From DATLYB01 sp964502525 (GTDB lineage Bacteria; Bacteroidota; Bacteroidia; Chitinophagales; CAIOSU01): a stretch of 6,093 nt of DNA. Below the pieces are notes generated by a model. It was not told the origin of the DNA. It did not search any database and was given only the letters and a program-made list of their open reading frames with translations. A program made the translations under genes and the position numbers. Location of the stretch: contig CAZCXH010000221.1 of the NCBI GenBank assembly GCA_964502525.1, forward strand, positions 1 to 6,093, in the 5' to 3' direction. Every line of letters begins with the position of its first letter. The stretch's first letter is position 1. Below are positions 5,396-6,093 of the stretch, in pieces.

Positions 5396-6093
5396 ATGAA
5401 ACTCTCTTCTCACAATATTTTAATCGGCATCCTGCAAAGGGAAGTCGCCAATCTCTTCCCGAGCTATTTTGCCCTGACCATGGCGACAGGCATTGTTTCC
5501 ATTGCATGTTATCTGCTCGAAATTCCTTTTGTCGGAGAAGCTCTTTTTTATTTAAACATAATTTTCTATTGCATCCTGTGGATATTGCTTCTTTGCCGTT
5601 TGCTGTTTTACTTCCGGAATTTCGTAAAAGATATTTCCGACCACGGGCGTAGCCCCGGCTTTCTCACAGTGGTGGCGGGAACAAATGTGCTCGGCAGCCA
5701 ATTCATCATTATTCAGCAAAACTATCACGTTGCCGCTCTTCTCTATTATGTCGGACTAATCCTTTGGGTTGTACTTATTTATTTTTTCTTTATAATGATA
5801 ACCGTCAGGCATGGCAAGCCATCCCTTGAAAACGGGATGAATGGAATCTGGCTGCTGATGGTGGTTGCGACCCAGTCGGTTTCTATACTCGGAACGCAGT
5901 TGGTCGCTCATCTTCCTGTTCCGAAGGAAGTTATTCTCTTTTTATCCCTGGCGCTTTTCCTTGTAGGCTGCATGCTTTACATTATCATCATCACTCTGAT
6001 TTTTTACCGTCTCACATTCTGTGAGCTTCGAGCCGATGAATTTGCCCCGCCTTACTGGATCAACATGGGCGCTGTTGCCATTATAACATTAGC
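5396..6093 (+). CDS. TDT-family membrane transporter (TehA/SLAC1/Mae1-like), 3' end outside window
   Basis: An open frame of 232 codons runs from ATG 5396 to the window edge without a stop. It begins MKLSSHNILIGILQREVANL and is strongly hydrophobic, with membrane helices at about 21-41, 47-73, 88-106, 112-136, 151-171 and 178-204. Two family signatures are visible: FALTMATGIVSIA (residues 25-37) and PPYWINMGA (218-226). These mark the tellurite-resistance/dicarboxylate transporter (TDT) family, whose members include bacterial TehA, plant SLAC1 anion channels, yeast Mae1 malate and Ssu1 sulfite transporters. Family members are usually about 320-380 residues with ten helices, so roughly the last third is missing here, and the pore-gating phenylalanine cannot be assessed. 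The true substrate (C4-dicarboxylate, sulfite, tellurite or another anion) cannot be told. An in-frame TAA at 5360-5362 limits the start; TTG 5381 is the only near alternative. Phased boxes upstream suggest control by the adjacent two-component system. Confidence 0.85.
   Translation, partial: MKLSSHNILIGILQREVANLFPSYFALTMATGIVSIACYLLEIPFVGEALFYLNIIFYCILWILLLCRLLFYFRNFVKDISDHGRSPGFLTVVAGTNVLGSQFIIIQQNYHVAALLYYVGLILWVVLIYFFFIMITVRHGKPSLENGMNGIWLLMVVATQSVSILGTQLVAHLPVPKEVILFLSLALFLVGCMLYIIIITLIFYRLTFCELRADEFAPPYWINMGAVAIITL

Overview
The window looks like chromosomal DNA of a Bacteroidota member, probably of the Chitinophagia/Sphingobacteriia kind. The evidence is a secreted S74-chaperone protein with many NVGIGTTxP motifs, near absence of Shine-Dalgarno sequences before the starts, a CusR/CusS-type two-component pair whose sequence resembles Bacteroidota versions, and a REP-like repeat of the tcaccccgagcgaagtcgaa type that is common in Bacteroidota intergenic regions. 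No genus can be named from the sequence alone.

Layout, all on the + strand: (1) 1-106, upstream region with no convincing gene or promoter; (2) 107-2794, an 895-residue Sec-exported fibre-like protein ending in a peptidase S74 intramolecular chaperone and a coiled coil; (3) 2795-2953, a spacer holding two inverted REP-like units; (4) 2954-3121, a likely 55-residue small protein of unknown function; (5) 3157-3864 and 3868-5232, an OmpR/PhoB-type response regulator and its membrane histidine kinase, separated by 3 bases and almost certainly one operon; (6) 5233-5395, an AT-rich regulatory spacer with phased TTAAG-type boxes and two inverted repeats; (7) 5396 to the window edge, the first 232 residues of a TDT-family (TehA/SLAC1/Mae1-like) membrane transporter, cut by the end of the window.

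The most coherent story is in the right half. The two-component system is followed by a spacer carrying CTTAAA-N5-CTTAAA-type direct repeats with an 11-base period, the geometry used by OmpR/PhoB-family regulators (compare the PmrA box). I saw no such boxes ahead of the regulator/kinase operon. The simple prediction is that the regulator controls the TDT anion/C4-dicarboxylate/tellurite-type transporter next door. The left half is a self-contained surface or secreted fibre gene whose repeat structure and base composition suggest modular assembly. I see no CRISPR array, RNA gene, transposase or phage structural cluster. Nothing here amounts to a clearly new system; the phased boxes and the exported S74 protein are the parts most worth checking.
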